Shown: in pieces, positions 25,709 through 33,769 of the stretch
Layout of the letters: every line of letters begins with the position of its first letter
Position numbering within the stretch: the first letter of the stretch is position 1
Source of the DNA: Actinophytocola xinjiangensis
GTDB lineage: Bacteria; Actinomycetota; Actinomycetes; Mycobacteriales; Pseudonocardiaceae
Direction of reading: 5' to 3'
DNA length: 64,000 nucleotides
Assembly (NCBI RefSeq): GCF_001921215.1
Contig: NZ_MSIF01000001.1
Coordinates: forward strand, 1-64,000
The notes under the pieces: generated by a model
What the model was told of the DNA's origin: nothing
Seen by the model: only the letters and a program-made list of their open reading frames with translations
Databases searched by the model: none
Program-made: the position numbers and the translations under genes

Positions 25709-26052
25709 CGGTCACGGCCATGCTGGTCCTCGCGGCCGGCACCTACGGCTTCCGCGTCGCCGGCCCGCTGCTGCGGCAGTGGCTGGTCCGGCGCCGCGGG
25801 AACACCGGCGAGTCCGGCGAGGTCGCGTTACCGCCCCGGCTCACCGAACTGATGTCCACCGCGGCGACCGTTCTGCTGGTCGCCCTGATCGCCACCTCCT
25901 CGCTGACCTCGGGCGGCGGGTTCGCCGGGGTGGCGCTGCCGGCCGGCGTGGCGACCGCCGGGGTACTGGCCTGGCGGAAGGTGCCGTTCGTGTTCGTGGT
26001 GATCGCGGCCGCCGGGGTGGCGGCCGGACTCCGGGCACTGGGTGTGCCGTAG
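25705..26052 (+). CDS. azlD: AzlD-family exporter, small subunit
   Basis: A 115-aa membrane protein with three to four helices and the family start TYGFRVAGPLL plus the MSTAATVLLVAL segment. Partner of AzlC (ATGA overlap). pdxT follows 29 bp later on the same strand, so read-through into pdxT-yebC is possible. Confidence 0.93.
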   Translation: MTVTAMLVLAAGTYGFRVAGPLLRQWLVRRRGNTGESGEVALPPRLTELMSTAATVLLVALIATSSLTSGGGFAGVALPAGVATAGVLAWRKVPFVFVVIAAAGVAAGLRALGVP

Positions 26053-26081
26053 GCTGATTCGGGATTTCGGGAGGTCAACAG

Positions 26082-26708
26082 GTGTTTGGCGGGGAACCGC
26101 TCATCGGGGTGCTCGCACTTCAGGGCGACGTACGCGAGCACGTCGCCGCCCTGCGCGCGTCCGGCGCGCGGGCGCAACCGGTCCGCCGGGACACCGAGCT
26201 GTCCGAAGTGGACGGGCTGGTGATCCCGGGTGGCGAGTCCACCACGATCTCCCGGCTGCTGGCCATGTTCGGCCTGCTCGACCCGCTGCGCGAACGCATC
26301 GCCGCCGGTCTGCCCGTCTACGGTTCGTGCGCCGGCATGATCCTGCTGGCCGCCAAGGTCCTCGACGGCCGCGAGGACCAGCACCAGCTCGGCGGGCTGG
26401 ACGTCATCGTGCGGCGCAACGCCTTCGGCCGCCAGGTCGACTCGTTCGAGGAGGACCTCGACGTCACCGGGGTCGGCTCGGTGCACGCGGTGTTCATCCG
26501 TGCGCCGTGGGTCGAGTCGGCCTCGCCGGAGGTCGAGGTGCTCGCCAGGGTGAGTGACACCCCGGACGTCCCGGGCGGCGAGCGAGCCGCCGGTAGGATC
26601 GTCGCGGTCCGGCAGGGGTCAGTACTGGCAACCGCGTTCCACCCGGAGCTGACGGGGGACACGCGCGTGCACCGACTGTTCGTGAAGATGGTGGAGGAGA
26701 ATTCGTGA
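26082..26708 (+). CDS. pdxT: Pyridoxal 5'-phosphate synthase glutaminase subunit
   Basis: A 208-aa class I glutamine amidotransferase that supplies ammonia to PdxS. Catalytic triad: Cys in [11 protein letters not shown] (near residue 85), His and Glu in FHPELTGD (near 188-190). The oxyanion region PGGESTT is intact. GTG start; the stop overlaps the yebC GTG (4 bp). The order pdxT-yebC is conserved in actinobacteria. Confidence 0.97.
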   Translation: MFGGEPLIGVLALQGDVREHVAALRASGARAQPVRRDTELSEVDGLVIPGGESTTISRLLAMFGLLDPLRERIAAGLPVYGSCAGMILLAAKVLDGREDQHQLGGLDVIVRRNAFGRQVDSFEEDLDVTGVGSVHAVFIRAPWVESASPEVEVLARVSDTPDVPGGERAAGRIVAVRQGSVLATAFHPELTGDTRVHRLFVKMVEENS

Positions 26709-27454
26709 GCGGCCACTCAAAATGGGCGACGACCAAGCACAAGAAGGCCGCACTTGATGCCAAGCGGGGCAAACTCTTCGCCAAACTGATCAAGAACATC
26801 GAGGTCGCGGCGCGGACCGGCGGCGGCGACCCGGAGGGCAACCCGACCCTCTTCGACGCGATCCAGAAGGCCAAGAAGAACTCCGTCCCCCAGGACAACA
26901 TCGAGCGCGCCCGCAAGCGCGGCGGTGGCGAGGAGGCCGGCGGCGCCGACTGGCAGACGATCATGTACGAGGGCTACGGCCCCAACGGCGTCGCCGTGCT
27001 GATCGAGTGCCTCACCGACAACCGCAACCGCGCCGCCAGCGAGGTCCGCACGGCGATGACCCGCAACGGCGGCTCGATGGCCGACCCGGGCTCGGTGTCC
27101 TACCTGTTCAACCGCAAGGGCGTGGTCATCCTGCCCAAGAACGGCCTGTCCGAGGACGACGTCCTGATGGCCGTGCTGGAGGCGGGCGCCGAGGAGGTCA
27201 ACGACCTCGGCGAGAGCTTCGAGGTGGTCAGCGAGGCCACCGACCTGGTCGCCGTGCGCAGCTCCCTGCAGGAGGCCGGCTACGACTACGAGTCGGCCGA
27301 CGCGAGCTTCCTGCCGTCGGTGAGCGTGCCGCTGGACGCCGACGGCGCGCGGAAGGTCTTCCGGCTCATCGACGCCCTCGAGGACAGCGACGACGTGCAG
27401 AACGTCTACGCCAACTTCGACGTCTCCGACGAGACCCTCGCCGAGATCGACTGA
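26705..27454 (+). CDS. yebC: YebC/PmpR-family protein
   Basis: A 249-aa YebC protein. The start [20 protein letters not shown] is diagnostic. Members are either transcriptional regulators or, as recently described for some, relieve ribosome stalling on proline-rich sequences; which applies here cannot be told. GTG start overlapping pdxT. In mycobacteria ruvC follows; here a 20-kb accessory block intervenes. Confidence 0.97.
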   Translation: MSGHSKWATTKHKKAALDAKRGKLFAKLIKNIEVAARTGGGDPEGNPTLFDAIQKAKKNSVPQDNIERARKRGGGEEAGGADWQTIMYEGYGPNGVAVLIECLTDNRNRAASEVRTAMTRNGGSMADPGSVSYLFNRKGVVILPKNGLSEDDVLMAVLEAGAEEVNDLGESFEVVSEATDLVAVRSSLQEAGYDYESADASFLPSVSVPLDADGARKVFRLIDALEDSDDVQNVYANFDVSDETLAEID

Positions 27455-27460
27455 CGGCTC

Positions 27461-28003
27461 TCACGCCCGCGGCAGCACCGACCCGGCCAGCGACCCGGCC
27501 GGGTCGTAGGCCACGCACATGACGTCCCGGTCGCCGTCGGCCCAGGTCTCGCGGGTGGGGACGACCGGGTAGAAGTCCAGTGCGGCGTCGATCGACAGGA
27601 CGGTGAACCCGCGCTCGCACCGGTCCCAGGCCTGGGCCGCGACCCGGTCGCGGTCGAACGGCCCGTCCGGCAGGTGCACGAAGCTGTAGGCCTGGTTGTC
27701 CGAACGCTGGCCGCACGGCGTGTACAGCACGACCTCGCCACCGGCTGACGGGTGGAAGGCCGGGTCGGTGAAGCACTCGCCGGCCTCGATGTCCAGGATC
27801 CCGGGCGTCTCGGCGGTGACGAAGTGCTCGTCCTTGTGGACCGACGCGCGCGTGAGGTCGGCCCGTGCGGGCGCGAGGGTGACCGCGCACAGGCCGAGCA
27901 CGACACCGAGCATGATCCAGCGCTGCGGGGGTTGGGCCGACACACGCGCAAGCGTAGGGCTGTTCCGCCCCGCGGCGGCGGAACCGAAACCGTTGTTCAT
28001 CAT
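27461..28003 (-). CDS. Exported protein, septum-formation-like domain
   Basis: A 180-aa protein with one hydrophobic segment (about 29-45, IMLGVVLGLCAVTLAPA) acting as signal peptide or anchor. The rest contains ECF near residue 77, PCG, WDRC and VMCVAYD, a cysteine spacing reminiscent of the actinobacterial septum-formation family (PF13845); I am not certain of that match. Four cysteines could form two disulfides outside the cell. Convergent with yebC (6-bp gap). Two ATG codons open the frame; no strong ribosome site distinguishes them. Confidence 0.7.
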   Translation of the reverse strand: MMNNGFGSAAAGRNSPTLARVSAQPPQRWIMLGVVLGLCAVTLAPARADLTRASVHKDEHFVTAETPGILDIEAGECFTDPAFHPSAGGEVVLYTPCGQRSDNQAYSFVHLPDGPFDRDRVAAQAWDRCERGFTVLSIDAALDFYPVVPTRETWADGDRDVMCVAYDPAGSLAGSVLPRA

Positions 28004-28102
28004 GACGAAAGTCGCTGGTCGGGGAGCGTTCCACTGCCGATGAGCTAATCCGGTGGCCGCCGGGCGGATGCCCGGTCGTTCGAGTCCACAGGAGACGCTT
28101 AC

Positions 28103-29767
28103 GTGAGTGACGTCAAGAGACGTGGGTCGGTCAGCCTGCGCAACGTCGGGGTCGCCGCCCTGTCGGCCACGCTGGTGATCGGCGGGTTCTCCGCCGCACC
28201 GCTGGCCTTCGGCGCCGATGTCGCCGAGCCGGTCAAGGTGCCGGCAGCGGAGATCTACCGGCCCAGCGCCATGCCCGACCGTCTCATTCTCATCCCCACC
28301 ACCACCCCGGCCACGTCACAGAAGGTGACGTGGCGCGCCCAGGCGAGTGCCGAGTTCGCCCAGGCCCAGTTCCTGGTCGCGCCCCGGGCGCTCGGTGCCG
28401 TAGCGCCCGAACCCGGCGCGGTGACCACCGTGGCGGCCTCGGCCACCGAGTCGGTCAACACCTCCCTCGGCTACGCCTCGACCTACCACACCGCCGAGTT
28501 CACCGGCCTGCGCCCGGGAACCCGGTATACCTACCGCGTCGGCGACGGCGTCAACTGGAGCGAGTGGACGGACTTCACCACCGCCACCGCCGGTGCCCAG
28601 CCCTTCTCGTTCGTCTACTTCGGCGACGCGCAGAACTACATCGACTCCGCCGTGCCCCGGGTGTTCCGCCAGGCCTTCGCCGACCGCCCGGAGGCCAGGG
28701 TCGTCGTCAACGCCGGTGACCTCATCAACTCCGCCAACAGCGAGGAGGAGTGGGGCCAGTGGTACGCCGCTGACGGGTTCATCAACGCCCAGGTGAACAA
28801 CATCTCCGTGCCCGGCAACCACGAGTACTCCGGTGGCCTGTCGGCGTTCTGGCGCCCGCAGTTCCCGTACCCGGACAACGGTCCCGGCGTCGAGGAACTG
28901 CGCGACACCGCCTACACGGTGGACTACCAGGGAGTGCGGTTCATCGGCCTGGACTCCAACGTGCAGAGCAACGCCACGCTCATGGCCGCGCAGACCACGT
29001 GGCTCGAGGGGCTGCTGAAGGACAACCCGAACAAGTGGACGGTCGTCACGTTCCACCACCCGGTGTACTCGACGACCGGGACCCGCAACAACCCGAACGT
29101 GCGCAACCAGTGGGGTCCGCTGCTGGAGAAGTACGGCGTGGACCTCGTGCTGCAGGGCCACGACCACAGCTACGGACGCGGTGACCAGGTGGTCAACCGC
29201 CGGTCCTCGGCGGTGCACAACGGCGTGACCTACGTGGTGTCGGTCTCCGGCGGCAAGATGTACGCGCTCAACAACGGCGAGAACTGGACCGGCAACGGCG
29301 CCGAGGTCCGCAGCAGCAGCCAGAACACCCAGCTGTACCAGATGGTCGACGTCGCGGCCGACACGATCCGGTTCGAGGCGCGCTACGCCAACGGCGAGCA
29401 CCACGACGGGTTCGTCATCCGCAAGAACGCGCGGGGCGAGCGCACGGTCAACGACATCCGCACGGCGGAGAACACCGTCGGCGAGCAGGTCACCGTCGAC
29501 CGGACCAGCGTCGGTCACAAGGCGACGGTGTCGGTGTCGGCCTACGGCTACGACCCCGGCGAGCGGGTCGCGGTGTACCTGCGCACGGTCGACCGGCACG
29601 GCGAGGGCCGGGCGAGGCTGCTCGACCACGTTCGGGCCGACGAGCTGGGCCGGGTCGTGGAGCGGGTGCGGATGCCGGCGTGGGCGAGCCGCGGCGGCAC
29701 CTACCGGTTCTTCCTGGACAGCGAGAACCAGGAGTTCACCAGCCCGGTCATCACCGTGACCAGGTAA
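28103..29767 (+). CDS. Secreted purple-acid-phosphatase-like metallophosphoesterase
   Basis: A 554-aa exported enzyme. A signal peptide (to about residue 37) precedes a fibronectin-III-like N-terminal domain (FTGLRPGTRYTYRVGDG) and a calcineurin-like catalytic domain with the metal ligands GDAQ, GDLIN, GNHE, FHHP and GHDHSYG. A C-terminal beta-rich domain (about 455-554) follows. The FN3-like plus metallophosphatase layout is that of purple acid phosphatases; substrate unknown, phosphate scavenging plausible. GTG start with AGGAG 8 nt upstream. A hairpin terminator follows. Confidence 0.93.
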   Translation: MSDVKRRGSVSLRNVGVAALSATLVIGGFSAAPLAFGADVAEPVKVPAAEIYRPSAMPDRLILIPTTTPATSQKVTWRAQASAEFAQAQFLVAPRALGAVAPEPGAVTTVAASATESVNTSLGYASTYHTAEFTGLRPGTRYTYRVGDGVNWSEWTDFTTATAGAQPFSFVYFGDAQNYIDSAVPRVFRQAFADRPEARVVVNAGDLINSANSEEEWGQWYAADGFINAQVNNISVPGNHEYSGGLSAFWRPQFPYPDNGPGVEELRDTAYTVDYQGVRFIGLDSNVQSNATLMAAQTTWLEGLLKDNPNKWTVVTFHHPVYSTTGTRNNPNVRNQWGPLLEKYGVDLVLQGHDHSYGRGDQVVNRRSSAVHNGVTYVVSVSGGKMYALNNGENWTGNGAEVRSSSQNTQLYQMVDVAADTIRFEARYANGEHHDGFVIRKNARGERTVNDIRTAENTVGEQVTVDRTSVGHKATVSVSAYGYDPGERVAVYLRTVDRHGEGRARLLDHVRADELGRVVERVRMPAWASRGGTYRFFLDSENQEFTSPVITVTR

Positions 29768-29779
29768 GACCCCTCTCTG

Positions 29780-29811
29780 CTGGCCGGGCTGGCCCTCGCC
29801 GGCCCGGCCAG
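29780..29811 (+). terminator. Terminator after the phosphatase gene
   Basis: A perfect 10-bp stem CTGGCCGGGC/GCCCGGCCAG with a 12-nt loop, 13 bp past the stop. Confidence 0.75.
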
Positions 29812-29826
29812 TCCCCTGGAGTTGTC

Positions 29827-30432
29827 GTGCGCATTCTGTTGTTGGCCGGGGTGTTCGTCCTGGCGTTCGCCACCCCCGCGGCGGCCCATCCGTTCGGTCC
29901 GCCCTCGACCGCGCGGCTGGCCGTGGACGGGTCGACGGTGAGCCTGTCGTGGCTGGCCGCCGAGGACGACTGGGTCGCGCTCGGGCAGTCGCTCGGCGCG
30001 TTCGACGGGTCGGCGGCGGTGACCGGTGAGGAGCAGTTGCGCCGGTCACCGGCCGTGCGGGACTACCTGCTGGCGCGGGTCACCGTCAGCCAGGGCGGGC
30101 GGGCCTGTCCGGGTGAGCTGGCACCGCTGGCGGACCTGACGGGCCAGGGCGCCCGTTACACGTTCCACTGTCCGGCGTCGGTGGCCGAACTCGACGTGCG
30201 GGTCTCGGCCCTGACCGACCTGAACTCCGCGTACCGCACGGTGGTGACGGCCGACGCGGCGACACCGGCGCGGGGTCTGCTGACCGCCGCCGAGGACACG
30301 CTGCGGGTGCGGTTCTCCGGTTCCGGTGGCCTGCCGGGGTCGGTGGTCGGCCTGGCCGCCGGGCTCGCGGTGCTGGTCGCGGTGGTCGTCGCGGTGGGGC
30401 TCGTGGTGCTGGTGAGACGGAGGCGGGCATGA
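29827..30432 (+). CDS. Membrane-anchored exported protein coupled to NicO exporter
   Basis: A 201-aa protein: signal peptide (LLLAGVFVLAFATPAAAHP), an extracytoplasmic domain of about 140 residues with two cysteines (RACPGE, HCPASV), then one C-terminal helix and a basic tail (LVVLVRRRRA). This is the layout of the periplasmic-type partner proteins (DUF1007-like in position) found next to NicO/RcnA exporters. GTG start with GGAG 6 nt upstream; the stop overlaps the next ATG by 4 bp. I infer that it binds or delivers metal to the exporter; no metal motif is obvious. Confidence 0.8.
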   Translation: MRILLLAGVFVLAFATPAAAHPFGPPSTARLAVDGSTVSLSWLAAEDDWVALGQSLGAFDGSAAVTGEEQLRRSPAVRDYLLARVTVSQGGRACPGELAPLADLTGQGARYTFHCPASVAELDVRVSALTDLNSAYRTVVTADAATPARGLLTAAEDTLRVRFSGSGGLPGSVVGLAAGLAVLVAVVVAVGLVVLVRRRRA

Positions 30433-31199
30433 CCGGGTTCGAGCAGAAGCTGGTCGGCCTGTTCGACAGCGGGGCGGTGTTCTGGCTGGCGCTGGTGGTG
30501 GCGTTCGGCGTCGGCGCGGTGCACGCGGTGGCGCCGGGGCACGGCAAGACGGTGACCGCCGCCTACCTGGTCGGCACGCGCGGCCGTTACCGCGACGCCG
30601 CGCGGCTCGGGGTGATCGTCGCGGTGATGCACACGTTCTCGGTGCTGGTCCTCGCGTTGGTGTGGGTCGGGGTGTCGGGCGTGGCGACGCTGGGTACGGA
30701 GACGCTCACCGCGTGGCTCCAGGTGGTGGCCGGCCTCGTGGTGATCGCCGTCGGCGTCCACCTGTGCTGGCGACACACCCGCACGAGAGCCACCGCGAAC
30801 CACGGCCACGGCCACGGCCACGGGCATGGACATGGGCATGGGCACGGCCACGGGCCGGCGCCGGTGGATCCGTGGTCACGGCGCGGGCTGGTGGCGCTGG
30901 CGCTGTCCGGCGGGCTGCTGCCCTCGCCGTCGGCGTTCATCGTGCTGGTCAGCGGGCTGCTGACCGGCCGGGCGGTGAACGCGGTGGTGCTGGTGGTGGT
31001 GTTCGGCGTCGGGATGGCGGCCACGCTCACCGCGGTCGGGGTGCTCACGATCAAGAGCGTCGAGGTGATCGGGCACCGCACCAGGACCTGGTCTCTCGCC
31101 TCGACCGTCGCCGCCTGGACCCCGGTCGTGGCCGGGGCGGCCGTGACCGTCGGCGGCCTGCTGTACGTGGGTGTGGCGGTGTCGGTGCTGACCGGCTGA
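30429..31199 (+). CDS. NicO/RcnA-type nickel-cobalt exporter
   Basis: A 256-aa membrane protein with six hydrophobic helices. HAVAPGHGKT in helix 1-2 is the NicO/RcnA metal motif. A cytosolic loop with nine consecutive His-Gly pairs (about residues 124-141) can bind divalent metal. SGGLLPSPSA is the second family motif. It probably exports Ni(II)/Co(II). Coupled to the upstream membrane-anchored protein. A hairpin or operator follows, then a two-component system. Confidence 0.92.
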   Translation: MTGFEQKLVGLFDSGAVFWLALVVAFGVGAVHAVAPGHGKTVTAAYLVGTRGRYRDAARLGVIVAVMHTFSVLVLALVWVGVSGVATLGTETLTAWLQVVAGLVVIAVGVHLCWRHTRTRATANHGHGHGHGHGHGHGHGHGPAPVDPWSRRGLVALALSGGLLPSPSAFIVLVSGLLTGRAVNAVVLVVVFGVGMAATLTAVGVLTIKSVEVIGHRTRTWSLASTVAAWTPVVAGAAVTVGGLLYVGVAVSVLTG

Positions 31200-31203
31200 C
31201 CTC

Positions 31204-31229
31204 GGCGGATGAAAGTTCTCTCATCCGCC
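31204..31229. promoter_or_regulatory. 9-bp inverted repeat upstream of the two-component operon
   Basis: GGCGGATGA and TCATCCGCC flank an 8-nt loop, 4 bp after the exporter stop. It can act as that gene's terminator. It also holds GATGAA/CTCATC half-sites resembling those at 33708-33725, so response-regulator binding is a second option. Confidence 0.5.
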
Positions 31230-31270
31230 CTTCACGTCGGCCTGTCCGGCCACCATGGACACTGGCCGGC

Positions 31271-31600
31271 ATGCGGTTGACCACCCGGACGGCGGTGCTG
31301 GCCATCGCGCTGGTCCTGCCGCTGGTGGCCGCGCTGGCCAGCTACCTGCTGGCCGCCGACCCGCCGCCGCCCCGGGTGCCGGCGACCGTCGAGATCGGCG
31401 AGGCCAACCCCTCGCTGCCGCCACTGACCTCCCCGGCGCCACCACCTCCACCACGACCGTCGACCCAACCCCCGGAGCGGGTCGTCCCACCGCCACCACC
31501 GGTCAGTGACGACGGGGGTGATGATGACGATCGCGACGACGACATCGACGACGATGACACCGGCGGCGACGATGACACCGGCGGCGACGATGACGGCTGA
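31271..31600 (+). CDS. Membrane-anchored Pro-rich/Asp-rich small protein
   Basis: A 109-aa protein of no known family. Residues 7-29 form a signal anchor (AVLAIALVLPLVAALASYLL). A Pro-rich linker (about 33-77) follows, then a tail where most residues are Asp with some Gly and Thr (DDGGDDDDRDDDIDDDD). The tail should lie outside the cell and could bind cations such as Ca(II). Part of the tail is encoded by a 2.3-copy 18-bp tandem repeat. The frame overlaps the histidine kinase start by 11 bp, so the two are co-expressed. I infer an accessory role in signal sensing. The ATG lacks a good ribosome site. Confidence 0.7.
   Translation: MRLTTRTAVLAIALVLPLVAALASYLLAADPPPPRVPATVEIGEANPSLPPLTSPAPPPPPRPSTQPPERVVPPPPPVSDDGGDDDDRDDDIDDDDTGGDDDTGGDDDG
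31553..31594 (+). repeat. 18-bp tandem repeat spanning the gene overlap
   Basis: Two full copies (31553-31570, 31571-31588) and a partial copy of GATGACACCGGCGGCGAC. It encodes DDTGGD in the small protein, and each copy offers an ATG in the kinase frame; the last (31590) is the likely kinase start. Confidence 0.9.
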
Positions 31601-33050
31601 CCCGCCGCTGCGGCGCCGCCGGACGTGGGGCGTGCCGGCCCGCGTGGTCATCATGTGCTGGCTGCTGGTGCTGATGACCGTGGTGCTCGCGGCGGTCTGC
31701 CTGGTCACCCGGAACCTGCTGCGCCAGGAGGCGTACTCCGACATGACCGCCGCGCTCGAACAGGAGGCGCGCGAGTACCGCGACCTCGCCGCGCGCGGCG
31801 TCGACGAGAACGAGCGGCCGTTCCCCTCGGTGTCCGCGCTGCTCGACCACCACCTGGGGCTCCAGGTCGCCGACGACGACGAGGTGATCGTCGGCTGGGT
31901 CGACGCGCCCGAGAGCCAGTACCTCTACCAGCGGCGCGACGAGGTGCCGCTGCGGATGTCCGAGCACCCCGACCTGCTCGACACGATCGTCCGGTCGGCC
32001 TCGGTGAGCGGGGTCGAGCCCACCGCCGCGGGGGACATGCACTGGGTGCGGGTCCACACCACCGACCCGCGCGAGGGCGGCGGAACCGGCGCCTACGTCG
32101 TCGGCTACTTCATCGACCGCGACCTCGCCGAGATCGACCTCACGGTCCGCACGATGGCCCTGGTGTCGTTGGCGGGTCTGGTGTTCGCCGGCGTCGCGGC
32201 GTGGATCGTGGCCGGTCAGATCCTGGCGCCGGTCCGGCTGGTGCGCCAGGGCGCCGCCGAGATCACCGAGCACGACCTGACCCGCCGCATCCCGGTCGAG
32301 GGCAACGACGACATCGCCGCGCTCGCCGAACAGTTCAACGCGATGCTCGACCGGCTGGAGCAGGCGTTCGCCACCCAGCGCGAGTTCCTCGACGACGCCA
32401 GCCACGAACTGCGCACCCCGATCACGATCGTGCGCGGGCACCTGGAGCTGACCTCCCAGGACGACGACCCGGCCGAGCGGGCCGAGGTGGTGCGGCTGTG
32501 CCTGGACGAACTGGACCGGATGAGCCGGATCGTGGAGGACCTGCTGCTGCTGGCCAAGGCGGAACGGCCCGACTTCGTGCGCCCCGAGCCGGTGGAGCTG
32601 GCCGAGCTGACCAGCGACGTCGACGCGAAGGTGCGGGCGCTGGCAGACCGGGACTGGCGGCTGTCCGACATCGGCACCGGCCTCGTGCACGTCGACCCCC
32701 AGCGGGTCACCCAGGCGATGGTGCAGCTCGCGCAGAACGCCGTCCAGCACACGTCTCCCGGTGACCGGATCACGCTCGGTTCGTCCCACTGGGACGGCTC
32801 GGTGTCCCTGTGGGTGACCGACACCGGACCGGGGGTGCCGCACAACGAGATCGCGGTGATCTTCGAACGGTTCGCCAGGGGCAGCGGCGGACGGGCGCAC
32901 CGGGGCGGCGCCGGTCTCGGCCTGGCGATCGTGCGGGCGATCGCCATGGCGCACCACGGGACCGTCCGGGTGCTGTCCACACCGGGGGAGGGCGCCACGT
33001 TCGGGCTCGAACTCCCGGCCGGAACGGGAGAGCGGGGTGTCGGGTCGTGA
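31590..33050 (+). CDS. Two-component sensor histidine kinase
   Basis: A 486-aa kinase. Two membrane helices (about 15-40 and 190-212) flank an extracytoplasmic sensor region of about 145 residues. A HAMP domain follows, then the H-box FLDDASHELRTPITIVRGH (phosphorylated His), N-box QLAQNAVQHT, G1 DTGPGVP and G2 GGAGLGLAI. Start ATG 31590 is chosen because it precedes the first helix; earlier in-frame ATGs lie in the tandem repeat. The stop overlaps the response regulator GTG (GTGA). Kinase-before-regulator order is less common in actinobacteria. Signal unknown. Confidence 0.94.
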   Translation: MTADPPLRRRRTWGVPARVVIMCWLLVLMTVVLAAVCLVTRNLLRQEAYSDMTAALEQEAREYRDLAARGVDENERPFPSVSALLDHHLGLQVADDDEVIVGWVDAPESQYLYQRRDEVPLRMSEHPDLLDTIVRSASVSGVEPTAAGDMHWVRVHTTDPREGGGTGAYVVGYFIDRDLAEIDLTVRTMALVSLAGLVFAGVAAWIVAGQILAPVRLVRQGAAEITEHDLTRRIPVEGNDDIAALAEQFNAMLDRLEQAFATQREFLDDASHELRTPITIVRGHLELTSQDDDPAERAEVVRLCLDELDRMSRIVEDLLLLAKAERPDFVRPEPVELAELTSDVDAKVRALADRDWRLSDIGTGLVHVDPQRVTQAMVQLAQNAVQHTSPGDRITLGSSHWDGSVSLWVTDTGPGVPHNEIAVIFERFARGSGGRAHRGGAGLGLAIVRAIAMAHHGTVRVLSTPGEGATFGLELPAGTGERGVGS

Positions 33051-33709
33051 ACCGGATCCTGATCGTCGAGGACGAGGCGCGGATCGCGTCGTTCGTGCGC
33101 AAGGGCCTGTCGGCCAACGGTTTCACCACGACGGTCGTCACCGACGGCCGCGGCGGCATCGACTACGCCCTCACCGGCGACTTCGACCTGATGCTGCTGG
33201 ACCTCGGCCTGCCGGACCTGGACGGCTTCACCGTGCTGCGCACCATCCGCGAGGCGCGGGTGACGACCCCGGTGATCATCCTGACCGCCCGCGACTCGGT
33301 CCGGGACACCGTCGCCGGTCTGGAGGGCGGCGCCGACGACTACGTCACCAAACCGTTCCGGTTCGAGGAGCTGCTCGCCAGGGTCCGGCTGCGGCTGCGC
33401 GGCGACAACACCCCGGAGGCGACGGTGCTCAGCGCCGGCACGCTGTCGCTGGACCTGCGCACCCGCCGGGCGCGGGTCGAGGACCGCACGGTCGACCTGA
33501 CCGCCCGCGAGTTCACCCTGCTGGAGCTGTTCCTGCGCCATCCCGGGCAGGTGCTGTCCCGCGAGCAGATCCTGTCGCACGTGTGGGGCTACGACTTCGA
33601 CCCAGGGTCGAACGTGGTGGACGTGTACGTGCGGTCGTTGCGCCGCAAACTCGGCCAGGACCGCATCTCCACCGTGCGCGGGATGGGCTACGCCGTGGGC
33701 CGCGAGTGA
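33047..33709 (+). CDS. OmpR-family response regulator
   Basis: A 220-aa regulator with a receiver domain (acidic pair ED at 9-10, phospho-Asp in LMLLDLGLPD near 52, T in ILTARD, K in YVTKPF) and a C-terminal winged helix (EFTLLELFLRHPGQVLSREQI; VDVYVRSLRRKLG; ISTVRGMGYAV). GTG start overlaps the kinase stop. An 18-bp inverted repeat begins within its stop codon. Confidence 0.96.
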   Translation: MNRILIVEDEARIASFVRKGLSANGFTTTVVTDGRGGIDYALTGDFDLMLLDLGLPDLDGFTVLRTIREARVTTPVIILTARDSVRDTVAGLEGGADDYVTKPFRFEELLARVRLRLRGDNTPEATVLSAGTLSLDLRTRRARVEDRTVDLTAREFTLLELFLRHPGQVLSREQILSHVWGYDFDPGSNVVDVYVRSLRRKLGQDRISTVRGMGYAVGRE

Positions 33710-33725
33710 TGAAGACGCCTTCATC
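33708..33725. promoter_or_regulatory. Inverted repeat GATGAAG-N4-CTTCATC
   Basis: A perfect 7-bp palindrome with 4-nt spacer overlapping the response regulator stop and 44 bp before the next gene. It may be a short terminator or a response-regulator site; it shares the GATGA/TCATC half-site with 31204-31229. Confidence 0.45.
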
Positions 33726-33769
33726 GGCGGCTCAGGTGACGGTCATCCCGCGCGACCAGCCTGAATGGC

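Noticed and set aside
30799-30858. CACGGN repeats, considered as a regulatory or satellite repeat
   Set aside because: They encode the His-Gly loop of the NicO exporter and are explained by protein function.
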